DNA from: an uncultured Prevotella sp.
GTDB taxonomy: Bacteria > Bacteroidota > Bacteroidia > Bacteroidales > Bacteroidaceae
NCBI GenBank assembly: GCA_905234815.1
Contig: CAJOIX010000004.1
Span: 12,710-76,709, forward strand
Length of the DNA stretch: 64,000 nt
Direction of reading: 5' to 3'
Translations under genes and position numbers: made by a program
Part shown: positions 54,057 to 61,624 of the stretch, in pieces
Layout of the letters: each line of letters opens with the position of its first letter
How positions within the stretch are numbered: the stretch's first letter is position 1
Notes under the pieces: generated by a model
What the model was told of the DNA's origin: nothing
The model's input: the letters and a program-made list of their open reading frames with translations, nothing else
The model's database searches: none

Positions 54057-54349
54057 AACATCCAAAGACACGAAAGAAACGAATGATTCATTCTCATAGA
54101 GGATTCGTGCTTTTAGCGTTTTGCGATGTTGAAAAAAATATAAATCTGCTGTCGGTTGTTTGATTTAGCATCGAAAGAAACGAAAGAAACGAATGATTTA
54201 TACTCATAGAAAATTCGTGTTTTTTAGCGTTTTCGATGTCGAAAAAAATTATATATGCTATCGTTGTTTGATTTAACATCGAAAGAAACGAAAGAAACGA
54301 ATGACCTATTCTCATGGAGAATTCGTGTTTTTAGCGTTTTTCGATGTAA
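54057..54349. repeat. Tandem 110-bp foldback repeats, right locus
   Basis: Units begin at 54057 (AACATCCAAAG), 54167 (AGCATCGAAAG) and 54275 (AACATCGAAAG); spacings are 110 and 108. They have the same arms, loop (TTCTCATAG) and linker (GTTGTTTGATTT), and the same orientation, as the left locus at 50798. The third copy ends at its right arm. The stretch 53983-54056 shows nothing else. Confidence 0.9.
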
Positions 54350-54360
54350 GCATAAACAAA

Positions 54361-54390
54361 AAGTTGAGGAAGCAAACGCTCCCTCAACTT
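54361..54390 (-). terminator. Terminator behind the ROK kinase gene
   Basis: AAGTTGAGGAAGCAAACGCT...CCTCAACTT forms a long stem with one mismatch. On minus it is followed by TTTTTG, and on plus by CTATTTTTT, so it may act in both directions. Confidence 0.8.
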
Positions 54391-54414
54391 CTATTTTTTC
54401 CGATGGAAAGGCTC

Positions 54415-55392
54415 TTAGATTTCCCAGCCCACGGCCGAAGCGCCGAGCACTGCAGCCGAAGCGCCATTCAGTCCGCTCACCAGGAACTTTGCCTTGCCGC
54501 GGAAGATGGGCAGTACATGCTCATCGTACGAGCGCTTGATGGGATCCATGATGAGGTCGCCAGCCTTGGTCAGTCCGCCGAAGAAGATGAACGCCTCGGG
54601 CGAAGCGAAGGCAGCAAAGTCGGCGCAAGCCTCACCCAGCAGCGAGCCGGTGAATTCGTAAATCTCCTTGGCCAGCGCATCGCCCTTGCCGGCAGCGATA
54701 GACACTTCGAGCGAGGTGATGTCCTCAGGGTTGTATTCGCGCAGGAGCGAGCGGTCTTTTCGAGTCTGTAGCAGTTCGCGGGCAGTGCGAGCCACACCCG
54801 TGGCCGAGCAGTAGGCCTCCAGACAGCCGTGACGGCCGCAACCGCAGAGGCGACCATTTTCGCGACGAATGATGGTATGACCCAGTTCGCCGGCAAAGCC
54901 GTCGCAACCATACACCACCTGACCGTTGATGACGATACCCGAACCAACGCCCGTGCCGAGGGTGATCACAATGAAATTCTTCATGCCGCGGGCCACGCCG
55001 TAGATCATCTCACCAATGGCGGCAGCGTTGGCATCGTTGGTCAGCGCCACAGGCACGCCCAGCGCTTCGCTGAACAGTTTGGCCAGAGGCACAACCGTAT
55101 TGTGGCCCCACTCCAGATTGGGTGCAAACTCAATGGTGCCCTGATAATAATTACCGTTGGGAGCACCAATGCCCATAGCCTGGATGGTTTCTATGCCACC
55201 CACTTCTTCAATAATCACCTCAAGCGCATCAACCGATGCCTTCACATAATCTTTCACATCGGAATAGCCCTGAGTCTTAATAGCCGTTGTAGCCTTGATT
55301 TCGCCTCGACTGTCAACAATTCCGAACACCGAATTCGTACCGCCAAGGTCTAAGCCAATCACATAAGGCTTTTTTGGTCCTTCTGTCACCAT
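54415..55392 (-). CDS. ROK-family glucokinase-like sugar kinase
   Basis: 325 residues. ATP-binding GLDLGGTNSVFGIVD at the N-terminus, the sugar-site GIGAPNG and NDANAAAIGE (catalytic Asp about 120), and the ROK zinc motif CGCGRHGCLEAYCS (about 178-191) with GHTII before it. It phosphorylates a hexose, most likely glucose, in the cytoplasm. There is no helix-turn-helix domain, so it is an enzyme rather than a ROK repressor. Single-gene unit with its own promoter and terminator. Confidence 0.92.
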   Translation of the reverse strand: MVTEGPKKPYVIGLDLGGTNSVFGIVDSRGEIKATTAIKTQGYSDVKDYVKASVDALEVIIEEVGGIETIQAMGIGAPNGNYYQGTIEFAPNLEWGHNTVVPLAKLFSEALGVPVALTNDANAAAIGEMIYGVARGMKNFIVITLGTGVGSGIVINGQVVYGCDGFAGELGHTIIRRENGRLCGCGRHGCLEAYCSATGVARTARELLQTRKDRSLLREYNPEDITSLEVSIAAGKGDALAKEIYEFTGSLLGEACADFAAFASPEAFIFFGGLTKAGDLIMDPIKRSYDEHVLPIFRGKAKFLVSGLNGASAAVLGASAVGWEI

Positions 55393-55451
55393 AATAGAGT
55401 AGTTTTTATAATAAATTTAGTTGATTATAGGCTTCAACAATTTCGATAAGG

Positions 55452-55482
55452 CAAAAATAAGAAATAATACCGATGCTGCAAA
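55452..55482 (-). promoter_or_regulatory. Bacteroidetes-type promoter of the ROK kinase gene
   Basis: On minus: TTTG (55482-55479), 19 bases, TATTTTTG (55459-55452). Leader of roughly 55 bases. Confidence 0.65.
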
Positions 55483-55594
55483 CATTTTGCGGTGATTAAA
55501 TACATTTATAACTAAAAAAATTAGAATATAATGTTCACGCGCGCAAGGATGAGGGGCGAAAAAAATAGTTAGTTGAAAAAATAATCAAAAAAAA

Positions 55595-55625
55595 TTTGGC
55601 GGTTTAAGAAAAAGCATTACCTTTG
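55595..55625 (+). promoter_or_regulatory. Bacteroidetes-type promoter of the tRNA cluster
   Basis: TTTG at 55595-55598, 19 bases, TACCTTTG at 55618-55625. Downstream the hairpin GCGTTT-AGAG-AAACGC (55631-55646) opens the transcript. Confidence 0.75.
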
Positions 55626-55674
55626 CATTCGCGTTTAGAGAAACGCCTTTGAAAATAAAGGCTAAAGTCCCAAA

Positions 55675-55835
55675 GAAAATGCGGACTTTTTGCGCAAGCC
55701 GAACACAGAAAGTTTACTTTATGTTGAGGCGCCGCCAAAAATGCCAAGTTTTCGAAGAAAACGCGGAAATAGCTCAGTTGGTAGAGCACAACCTTGCCAA
55801 GGTTGGGGTCGCGGGTCCGAGTCCCGTTTTCCGCT
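55675..55835 (+). repeat. 161-bp duplication, copy 1 (leader plus tRNA-Gly)
   Basis: Bases 55675-55835 recur at 56089-56249 with only four differences. One is a C/T in the leader and three are in the hairpin directly before the tRNA. The tRNA parts are identical. Confidence 0.9.
55763..55835 (+). tRNA. tRNA-Gly(GCC), copy 1
   Basis: 73 bases. Acceptor GCGGAAA/TTTCCGC, anticodon arm CAACC-TTGCCAA-GGTTG with anticodon GCC, T-arm CGGGTCCGAGTCCCG, discriminator T. A 6-bp hairpin (GTTTTC-GAA-GAAAAC) ends exactly at its 5' end. Confidence 0.95.
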
Positions 55836-55879
55836 CATCGGTTCTGAACAATTTAGCTCGCAAGAGTTAAAGTAAAAAT

Positions 55880-55964
55880 GCCCAGGTGGCGGAATTGGTA
55901 GACGCGCACGTTTCAGGTGCGTGTGCCGCGAGGTGTGCAGGTTCGAGTCCTGTTCTGGGCACCA
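55880..55964 (+). tRNA. tRNA-Leu(CAG)
   Basis: Class II tRNA with variable arm TGCCGCGAGGTGT. Acceptor GCCCAGG/TCTGGGC, anticodon stem CACGT/GCGTG around loop TTCAGGT, anticodon CAG. CCA is encoded (55962-55964). Confidence 0.93.
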
Positions 55965-55989
55965 CAGTTTGGAACCACCCTATTTTGTT

Positions 55990-56073
55990 GGAGAGGTGGC
56001 GGAATTGGTAGACGCGCTACTTTGAGGGGGTAGTGTCAAGTGCGACGTGGGAGTTCGAGTCTCCTCCTCTTCA
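55990..56073 (+). tRNA. tRNA-Leu(GAG)
   Basis: Class II tRNA. Acceptor GGAGAGG/CCTCTTC (one G-T), anticodon stem CTACT/GGTAG around loop TTGAGGG, anticodon GAG. Variable arm TGTCAAGTGCGACG. CCA not encoded. Confidence 0.92.
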
Positions 56074-56088
56074 CAAATAGAAAAGAAA

Positions 56089-56249
56089 GAAAATGCGGAT
56101 TTTTTGCGCAAGCCGAACACAGAAAGTTTACTTTATGTTGAGGCGCCGCCAAAAATGCCAAGTTTACAAAGTAAACGCGGAAATAGCTCAGTTGGTAGAG
56201 CACAACCTTGCCAAGGTTGGGGTCGCGGGTCCGAGTCCCGTTTTCCGCT
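56089..56249 (+). repeat. 161-bp duplication, copy 2 (leader plus tRNA-Gly)
   Basis: Matches 55675-55835 at 157 of 161 bases. In the hairpin before the tRNA, copy 1 reads GTTTTC-GAA-GAAAAC and copy 2 reads GTTTAC-AAA-GTAAAC, so one base pair has changed on both sides. Confidence 0.9.
56177..56249 (+). tRNA. tRNA-Gly(GCC), copy 2
   Basis: Identical to the copy at 55763-55835 over all 73 bases; anticodon GCC. CCA not encoded. The sequence after it (TTTTTTCAG) may serve as a weak terminator. Confidence 0.95.
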
Positions 56250-56356
56250 CTTTTTTCAGTAGTTGAGAGTTGACAAATTAACAGGTTTACACAGAGCAGT
56301 TGTTAATTTTTCAACTTTTTTTATTTCCCATATTTCTCCTATTGGATTTGAATTTC

Positions 56357-56364
56357 TATCTTTG
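56357..56364 (+). promoter_or_regulatory. Candidate -7 box for the 180-aa gene
   Basis: TATCTTTG at 56357-56364, 29 bases before the ATG. No clear -33 box. Confidence 0.4.
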
Positions 56365-56393
56365 CATTATAAAATTATAAAATTGTAAAATTA

Positions 56394-56936
56394 ATGAATC
56401 TTTACCTTCGCTATTTTAACGACGAGATATTGGTACAGAATGTAGATGAAGCACTCGACTTCTTGCGTTCCATTCCCGAAATCAATGTAGATGCCAAACT
56501 GGAGCGCGACATTCGGGAATACGCAGCCAGCGAGGTTTCGTTTCCCAAGCGCTACAAGGTGCGCTCGCGCGTGTACTTCATTATGATTAAGACCATGGCA
56601 GCCACCATGCTCGATTTCAAACAGAAGAAAGCCCTCCGTTCGGCCGAGCAGGCACTCGAAGGCAAGCAGAAAGCAGCCAGCGAGGAGCAGCTGAACGACG
56701 AGCGTATTGGATGGTATGAAGGCGAATTGGACTTCAAGCGTGTGGTGGTGAACCCGATGAACGGAAAATGCGAGTATCGCGACACCCACTTCGTGGCGCG
56801 CTGCAAGGCCACCTCGCCCATCCACTGCTACGAGCGCATTGTGGAATATCTGCGCGAACGTGTTGACAGCCGCAGCCAGTTCCCCTCGTACAAAGGCAAA
56901 TACTACCACTGCCAGTATCTCGGTATGTGGAAGTAA
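56394..56936 (+). CDS. Conserved hypothetical protein (180 aa)
   Basis: Soluble protein starting NLYLRYFNDEILVQNVDEALDFL. A helical, Lys/Glu/Ala-rich centre lies at about 70-110 (FKQKKALRSAEQALEGKQKAASEEQL). The C-terminal part has several Tyr, Arg and Cys residues (KGKYYHCQYLGMWK). No signal peptide or membrane segment and no recognised domain. It is followed by ssb after 48 bases and may share its transcript. Function unknown. Confidence 0.75.
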   Translation: MNLYLRYFNDEILVQNVDEALDFLRSIPEINVDAKLERDIREYAASEVSFPKRYKVRSRVYFIMIKTMAATMLDFKQKKALRSAEQALEGKQKAASEEQLNDERIGWYEGELDFKRVVVNPMNGKCEYRDTHFVARCKATSPIHCYERIVEYLRERVDSRSQFPSYKGKYYHCQYLGMWK

Positions 56937-56984
56937 GAAAAGTATTCAAGTATTGAAATTTCACGCGTTAACTTCAAAGACTCC

Positions 56985-57359
56985 ATGAATAAGGTAATGC
57001 TCATAGGCAACGTGGGCCAGAAGCCCGACGTTCATTACTACAACGCCGACGAAGCAGTGGCGCAGGTACGACTGGCCACGACCGAGCGCGGCTATAAGTT
57101 GCCCAACGGCACCCAAGTGCCAGAACGCACGGAGTGGCATAATCTTGTGTTCTTCCGCCAACTGGCAAAAATCGTGGATCAATATGTCAACAAGGGTGAC
57201 AAACTCTATGTGGAAGGCCGAATCCGTTACCGTTCCTACGATGACAAGCAAGGCATACGCCGCACCATTGCCGAAATCAACGTAGATAGCATGGAGCTGC
57301 TCACGCCTCGACCTACACAAGAAGCTGGCGCACAGCAGCAAACAACCAATATAGAATGA
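56985..57359 (+). CDS. ssb: Single-stranded DNA-binding protein
   Basis: 124 residues. OB-fold sequence MNKVMLIGNVGQKPDVHY, VAQVRLATTERGYK, EWHNLVFFRQLAKIVDQYVNKGDKLYVEGRIRYRSYDD matches bacterial SSB. The C-terminal tail is short (QEAGAQQQTTNIE) and lacks the acidic DDDIPF tip seen in many SSBs, so this may be an SSB paralog or a tail-less type. Overlaps gldE by four bases (ATGA), a Bacteroidetes arrangement. Confidence 0.92.
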   Translation: MNKVMLIGNVGQKPDVHYYNADEAVAQVRLATTERGYKLPNGTQVPERTEWHNLVFFRQLAKIVDQYVNKGDKLYVEGRIRYRSYDDKQGIRRTIAEINVDSMELLTPRPTQEAGAQQQTTNIE

Positions 57360-58651
57360 TATTCACCGCACCTACGCCAGAAGTAATCATCGTATTTCTT
57401 CTGGCTTTCGCTTTATTACTCGTGTCAGGTTTCGTGAGCGGTTCGGAGATTGCGTTCTTCAGCCTCTCGCCCACCGACCAAGCCGCCTTAGACGCTGACC
57501 ACTCCACCACCGACCGAAACATTCAACAGCTGCGCGAGGACTCAGACCGCACACTGGCCACCATACTGATAACCAACAACTTGGTGAACGTGACCATCAT
57601 CATGCTCCTGAACTGGGCCATGGCACAGGTGATACAGTATGGCGACGGAGCCTTTTGGCCGCAGATTCTGGTCAACACCGTGATTCTGACCTTCCTGCTG
57701 CTGCTCTTCGGCGAGATTATTCCGAAGATTTACAGCCGGCAGCACGCACTCACTTTCTGCCGGCAAGCTGCCGGCGGCATCATGTTCCTGCGCAAGATTT
57801 TCTACCAGCCGGCCTCGCTGCTGATGAAAAGCAGCGGCTTGGCAGAGCGCATGGTGGGCAACCACAATCACGTGCTCAGCGTAGATGAACTGGAACAGGC
57901 GCTCGAACTGACCGACAACGAAGAAATCAAAGACGAGAAATCAATGCTCGAAGGCATTATCCGCTTTGGCGACGAGACGGCCAAGGAAGTGATGACCTCG
58001 CGCCAAGACATTGTAGATATCGACATTACGGCCACTTACGACGAGGTGCTCCGCTGTATTCTGGAAAACAACTACAGCCGCATACCCGTCTATCAGAACT
58101 CCAGCGACAATATTCGCGGATTCCTCTACATCAAAGACCTGCTCCCCCACCTGTCGCGCCCAGCCTCCTTCCGCTGGCAGACACTGGTGCGTGCACCCTA
58201 CTTCGTGCCGGAGACAAAGAAAATTGACGACATCCTGCGCGAATTTCAGGAAAACAAAATCCACATGGCCATCGTGGTCGATGAATTTGGCGGCACAAGC
58301 GGCCTCATCACCATGGAAGATATCCTGGAAGAAATAGTCGGAGAAATCAACGACGAATACGACGAAGACAACAAGTCGTACTCGAAGGTGAACAACAACA
58401 CCTACATCTTTGAAGGCAAGACACTGCTCACCGACGTGATCAAGGTGCTGGGCATTGACGACGAGGAGTTCCAAGACATTGAAGGCGAGGCAGAAACGCT
58501 GGCGGGACTGTTACTCGAACTGAAAGGAGACTTCCCCACCCTGCACGAAACTTTCAACTATAAAAACTACACTTTCGAGATATTGGAACTCGAAAACCGA
58601 CGCATAGCCAAAGTGAAGCTCGTGATGCACAAAACTGAGCAAAAGGGTTAA
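57356..58651 (+). CDS. gldE: GldE / CNNM-CorC family membrane protein
   Basis: 431 residues. The N-terminal DUF21 (CNNM) domain has about three to four transmembrane helices (e.g. VIIVFLLAFALLLVSGFVSGSEIAFFSLS; ILVNTVILTFLLLLFGEIIPKIYSRQ). Two CBS domains follow (about 195-325; e.g. SRIPVYQNSSDNIRGFLYIKDLL, HMAIVVDEFGGTSGLITMEDILEEIVGEI), then a CorC/HlyC C-terminal domain. The position after ssb identifies it as GldE in Bacteroidetes. gldD, which often follows, is not present; rpsP is next. A divalent-cation transport or sensing role is inferred from the family. Confidence 0.88.
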   Translation: MIFTAPTPEVIIVFLLAFALLLVSGFVSGSEIAFFSLSPTDQAALDADHSTTDRNIQQLREDSDRTLATILITNNLVNVTIIMLLNWAMAQVIQYGDGAFWPQILVNTVILTFLLLLFGEIIPKIYSRQHALTFCRQAAGGIMFLRKIFYQPASLLMKSSGLAERMVGNHNHVLSVDELEQALELTDNEEIKDEKSMLEGIIRFGDETAKEVMTSRQDIVDIDITATYDEVLRCILENNYSRIPVYQNSSDNIRGFLYIKDLLPHLSRPASFRWQTLVRAPYFVPETKKIDDILREFQENKIHMAIVVDEFGGTSGLITMEDILEEIVGEINDEYDEDNKSYSKVNNNTYIFEGKTLLTDVIKVLGIDDEEFQDIEGEAETLAGLLLELKGDFPTLHETFNYKNYTFEILELENRRIAKVKLVMHKTEQKG

Positions 58652-58843
58652 AAATGAAAAATCTGTTTAAGAAATTAGCAAAATTCTCTCATTTGTAAAT
58701 TTTGATAGAGTTGCTATAGACTTAACCCAGAGTTAGCATACAGGAAACAGGCAGTTTTGGGGCAGTTTTGAGACACTTTTAAGGCTGTATTTGTTAAATA
58801 GTTTTAAAGAAGTTTAAAATTTTAAACACTTGGCTCAACATAG

Positions 58844-58875
58844 TTGACAGCTAAGCTGGAAAAGTGTACCTTTGC
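58844..58875 (+). promoter_or_regulatory. Bacteroidetes-type promoter of rpsP
   Basis: TTG at 58844-58846, 21 bases, TACCTTTG at 58868-58875, leaving about 55 bases of leader. The rest of 58652-58843 is AT-rich without recognisable elements. Confidence 0.7.
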
Positions 58876-58936
58876 AGCCGCTATCACGTGTTGGTAGCAT
58901 GAAATTCTAACCATAATTCAATAACTTAACAACGCA

Positions 58937-59482
58937 ATGGCAACAAAAATCAGATTGCAACGCGGCGGCCGCAAAGGATATGCAGTATATCGTGTGGTTG
59001 TTGCAGACGAAAGAGCACCACGTGATGGTCGCTTCATTGAAAAGCTGGGAACCTATAATCCCAACACAGTTCCCGCCGGTATCGACTTGAATTTCGAACG
59101 TGCACTCCATTGGGTAGAGTGTGGCGCACAGCCCACCGACACTGCTCGTATGCTGCTGAAGCACGAGGGTGTGTACCTGATGAAACACCTCCGCGGTGGT
59201 GTACGCAAAGGCGCCTTCGACGAAGCTACAGCTCAGGCTCGTTTCGACGAATGGAAAGCCGGAAAAGACAAAGAAACGAATGGACTCATTGAGAACGAGA
59301 AACTCAACAAGAAGAATGCTGCTGAGGCTCGTCTGAAAGATGAGAAAGCCAAGAACGAGGCCAAAGCCAAGGCCGTAGCTGAAAAGCAAGCTGCTGCTGC
59401 AGCTGCTGAGGCTCCCGCTGAAGAGGCTGAGGTTGAAGCTCCCGCAACAGAGGAAGCTCCCGTAGAGGCTGCTGCAGAATAA
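58937..59482 (+). CDS. rpsP: 30S ribosomal protein S16
   Basis: 181 residues. Residues 1-80 are S16 proper ([39 protein letters not shown]). A tail of about 100 residues follows, made of Lys/Glu/Ala helix and ending in Ala/Glu/Pro repeats. S16 is about 80-90 residues in E. coli; extended tails occur in Bacteroidetes. Single-gene unit with promoter and terminator. Confidence 0.95.
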   Translation: MATKIRLQRGGRKGYAVYRVVVADERAPRDGRFIEKLGTYNPNTVPAGIDLNFERALHWVECGAQPTDTARMLLKHEGVYLMKHLRGGVRKGAFDEATAQARFDEWKAGKDKETNGLIENEKLNKKNAAEARLKDEKAKNEAKAKAVAEKQAAAAAAEAPAEEAEVEAPATEEAPVEAAAE

Positions 59483-59507
59483 TTTCTGGCTCCATCAAAC
59501 AAAAAAG

Positions 59508-59541
59508 AAAGGGTGTATCTCGATGATACATCCTTTTTTTT
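59508..59541 (+). terminator. Rho-independent terminator of rpsP
   Basis: GGGTGTATC, loop TCGAT, GATACATCC, then a T run. One G-T pair. Confidence 0.88.
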
Positions 59542-59565
59542 ATGTCCTTACGAAAGTAGAGCAAT

Positions 59566-61599
59566 TTATTTTCCTGACAAGATGATGGCCTGATTTGAGG
59601 GAATCTCGGCCTTGAACAATCCGCGGCGATCAAGTTTCACCTTGCGCACACCGCTCTTGTCATCAATCCAATTCATCTCTTTGCCAGCAAGCATGGGCAG
59701 TTGAACATTGATTTTCAACACCTCCTCGCGGGCATTCATGGCCACGACATACCATGTGTCGGCACTACGGCGTGCCAAGACGATGAATTGCCCGGGATAA
59801 CCATCGATGAAACAGGTCTCATCCCAAGTGGTGGGCACCTGCCGCATGAAATCAACTGCGAATGTTGGAGTAACAGCAGGATCCAACGTCATGGGCGTCA
59901 GCGCAAAGTTTTGACCGCTCGACTGGAATGCAACCGCAGTGGCCAGTTCAAAGACATCGCTGGTGCGACGATATGTTCCGCTCTGATTGTCGCGGCTCAA
60001 ACGCTTTTGCAGCACTGTACCGCCAAACTCCATGGAGGCAACGGCATTGCGGCAGAAGGGATGAAGCGTAGCATTCCGCGCTTCCATATCGCAAAAATGC
60101 TGATTAAACACCAGGTTCTCGGAAGCCAAGACAGCCTCGCTCGAGCAATAGTTGGGGTACATTCTTTCCCAACCGCGCGGCAAAGTGCAACCGTGGAAGA
60201 TGACTTGTAGCGAATAGTCGTTGGCATCGCTGAGAATCTGTTCGTAGAGTCGAAGCGTTTCTTGCTTGTCGCCGGCAAAGAAATCGACCTTGATACCAGC
60301 CACTCCATGCTCCTTGAGCCAGCGCATCTCCTGCTTGCGAACAATGGGATTATGCATAGCCTGACGTGCACACTGCGGCGCATCGTTCCATGCTCCGTTT
60401 GAATTGTACCACACCCAGGGGCGGATACCCTTCTCTTTGCAATAGGCGAAGAGGCGTTCCATGCCTTCGCGACCGATATTCTGATACCAGCCACCATCAA
60501 TCAGGCAGCCCTCCCAGCCGAGCTCGGCTGCCAAATCGATGAAGGCAATCTGGTCATCATAGACAATGCTGGGGTCTTGCCAGATAATCCACGACCATGT
60601 ATTGCGCATCCCCTGGTAATCAATAGACGGCTCGTAGAGCTGTTCCACCACATCCCAGGGTATGGTTGTCTCCACTATTGGTTTCAAAGACGGGCTCAGG
60701 GTGATGGTGCGATACGGGGTGCAACCAGTCTGTGCGGCATTGGGTGACACTTCAGTACCAGCCAAACCCATCTGAGCGCCAGTGCTGCCGAATCCATTAT
60801 TCTCCTCCGGCATAGGGAAAGCGATAGTCATCAGTCCCTCGGGAGTAGCATCGGAGAGATGGCTTCCGCAGTAGTTGGAACTCAAACCCGTCTCGGATAT
60901 GAGCAGCCAGCCGCGCTCACCTTCGTGGAAAAGACAGGGAAAGGTCCAGCCGTGACCATACTGCGAGGGTGTGGCGGCGGGAGCATCCCAGATATATTCT
61001 TCTTCGTATGACGGCTTGGTGCGCTTCCAACCAATCATGGCATCGCTCTGGGGACTGATAAATGCGGTGGTACCCTCGGGCAAATCAAATCCCGATGCTT
61101 CGCCAGTGACGATAAGTGCCGATGTCTCACCTCCCTGAATCAGGCGGTAATTATAAGCGATATTGTTGTTGAACACACGGAAATTCACTTCCATCGAGAT
61201 GCCATGTTGCTGCGCTTCAGCGTTGGTAACAATCAGGCTGAAGGCATTTTCCTCGGCGGTGATATTGCGCTGCTTGCCTTGACGCAGCTGATACTGCTGG
61301 CGGTGGAAGCCACGATTGATGGTCTTTTTCAGTTCAAGATTGCGCGAAAGGTCGGCCACATTGGTCATCAAGCCCAGCGGCGAGGGGTCGAGCATCGGCA
61401 CATCGAGTGTATCGGGCTGAGCGTTTTTGCGGGCAGTAACCACCCGTCGGTAGCCAGCCGTGTAGATCAGTTTTCCACGATTGAGCGAAATGTCAACATA
61501 TGTGAGCCTGTCGGGGCTCAACACGCGAATGGTTTCGGCGTGAGCGGGCAAAGCAAGCCAGCAGCAGAATGCCACGGCGAAAAGGAGGATTTTTTTCAT
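59566..61599 (-). CDS. Glycoside hydrolase family 97 enzyme (alpha-galactosidase-like)
   Basis: 677 residues with a Sec signal peptide (KKILLFAVAFCCWLALPAHA). Order: N-terminal beta-sandwich (about 22-290, with YNYRLIQGG, GWTFPCLF), (beta/alpha)8 barrel (about 300-560) and C-terminal beta domain. The barrel contains EGCLIDGGWYQ and GIKVDFFAGDKQ. Retaining alpha-galactosidase members of GH97 use the Asp at this KVDF position as nucleophile. SusB-type alpha-glucosidases instead use Glu residues. I therefore favour retaining alpha-galactosidase-like activity, acting in the periplasm on oligosaccharides. No susCD pair is adjacent. Confidence 0.88.
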   Translation of the reverse strand: MKKILLFAVAFCCWLALPAHAETIRVLSPDRLTYVDISLNRGKLIYTAGYRRVVTARKNAQPDTLDVPMLDPSPLGLMTNVADLSRNLELKKTINRGFHRQQYQLRQGKQRNITAEENAFSLIVTNAEAQQHGISMEVNFRVFNNNIAYNYRLIQGGETSALIVTGEASGFDLPEGTTAFISPQSDAMIGWKRTKPSYEEEYIWDAPAATPSQYGHGWTFPCLFHEGERGWLLISETGLSSNYCGSHLSDATPEGLMTIAFPMPEENNGFGSTGAQMGLAGTEVSPNAAQTGCTPYRTITLSPSLKPIVETTIPWDVVEQLYEPSIDYQGMRNTWSWIIWQDPSIVYDDQIAFIDLAAELGWEGCLIDGGWYQNIGREGMERLFAYCKEKGIRPWVWYNSNGAWNDAPQCARQAMHNPIVRKQEMRWLKEHGVAGIKVDFFAGDKQETLRLYEQILSDANDYSLQVIFHGCTLPRGWERMYPNYCSSEAVLASENLVFNQHFCDMEARNATLHPFCRNAVASMEFGGTVLQKRLSRDNQSGTYRRTSDVFELATAVAFQSSGQNFALTPMTLDPAVTPTFAVDFMRQVPTTWDETCFIDGYPGQFIVLARRSADTWYVVAMNAREEVLKINVQLPMLAGKEMNWIDDKSGVRKVKLDRRGLFKAEIPSNQAIILSGK

Positions 61600-61624
61600 A
61601 GCGTTAGTTTATTAGAATCGCCGA

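Noticed and set aside
54094-54315. Open frame of 73 codons across the right 110-bp repeat locus (minus strand), with repeated NHSFLSFLSMLNQTT
   Set aside because: It follows from the repeat itself. The 110-bp period is not a multiple of three and the left locus does not keep the frame, so it is not a selected protein.
55649-56262. Short frames over the tRNA-Gly leaders and tRNAs
   Set aside because: They read through tRNA sequences; the two copies are similar only because of the 161-bp duplication.
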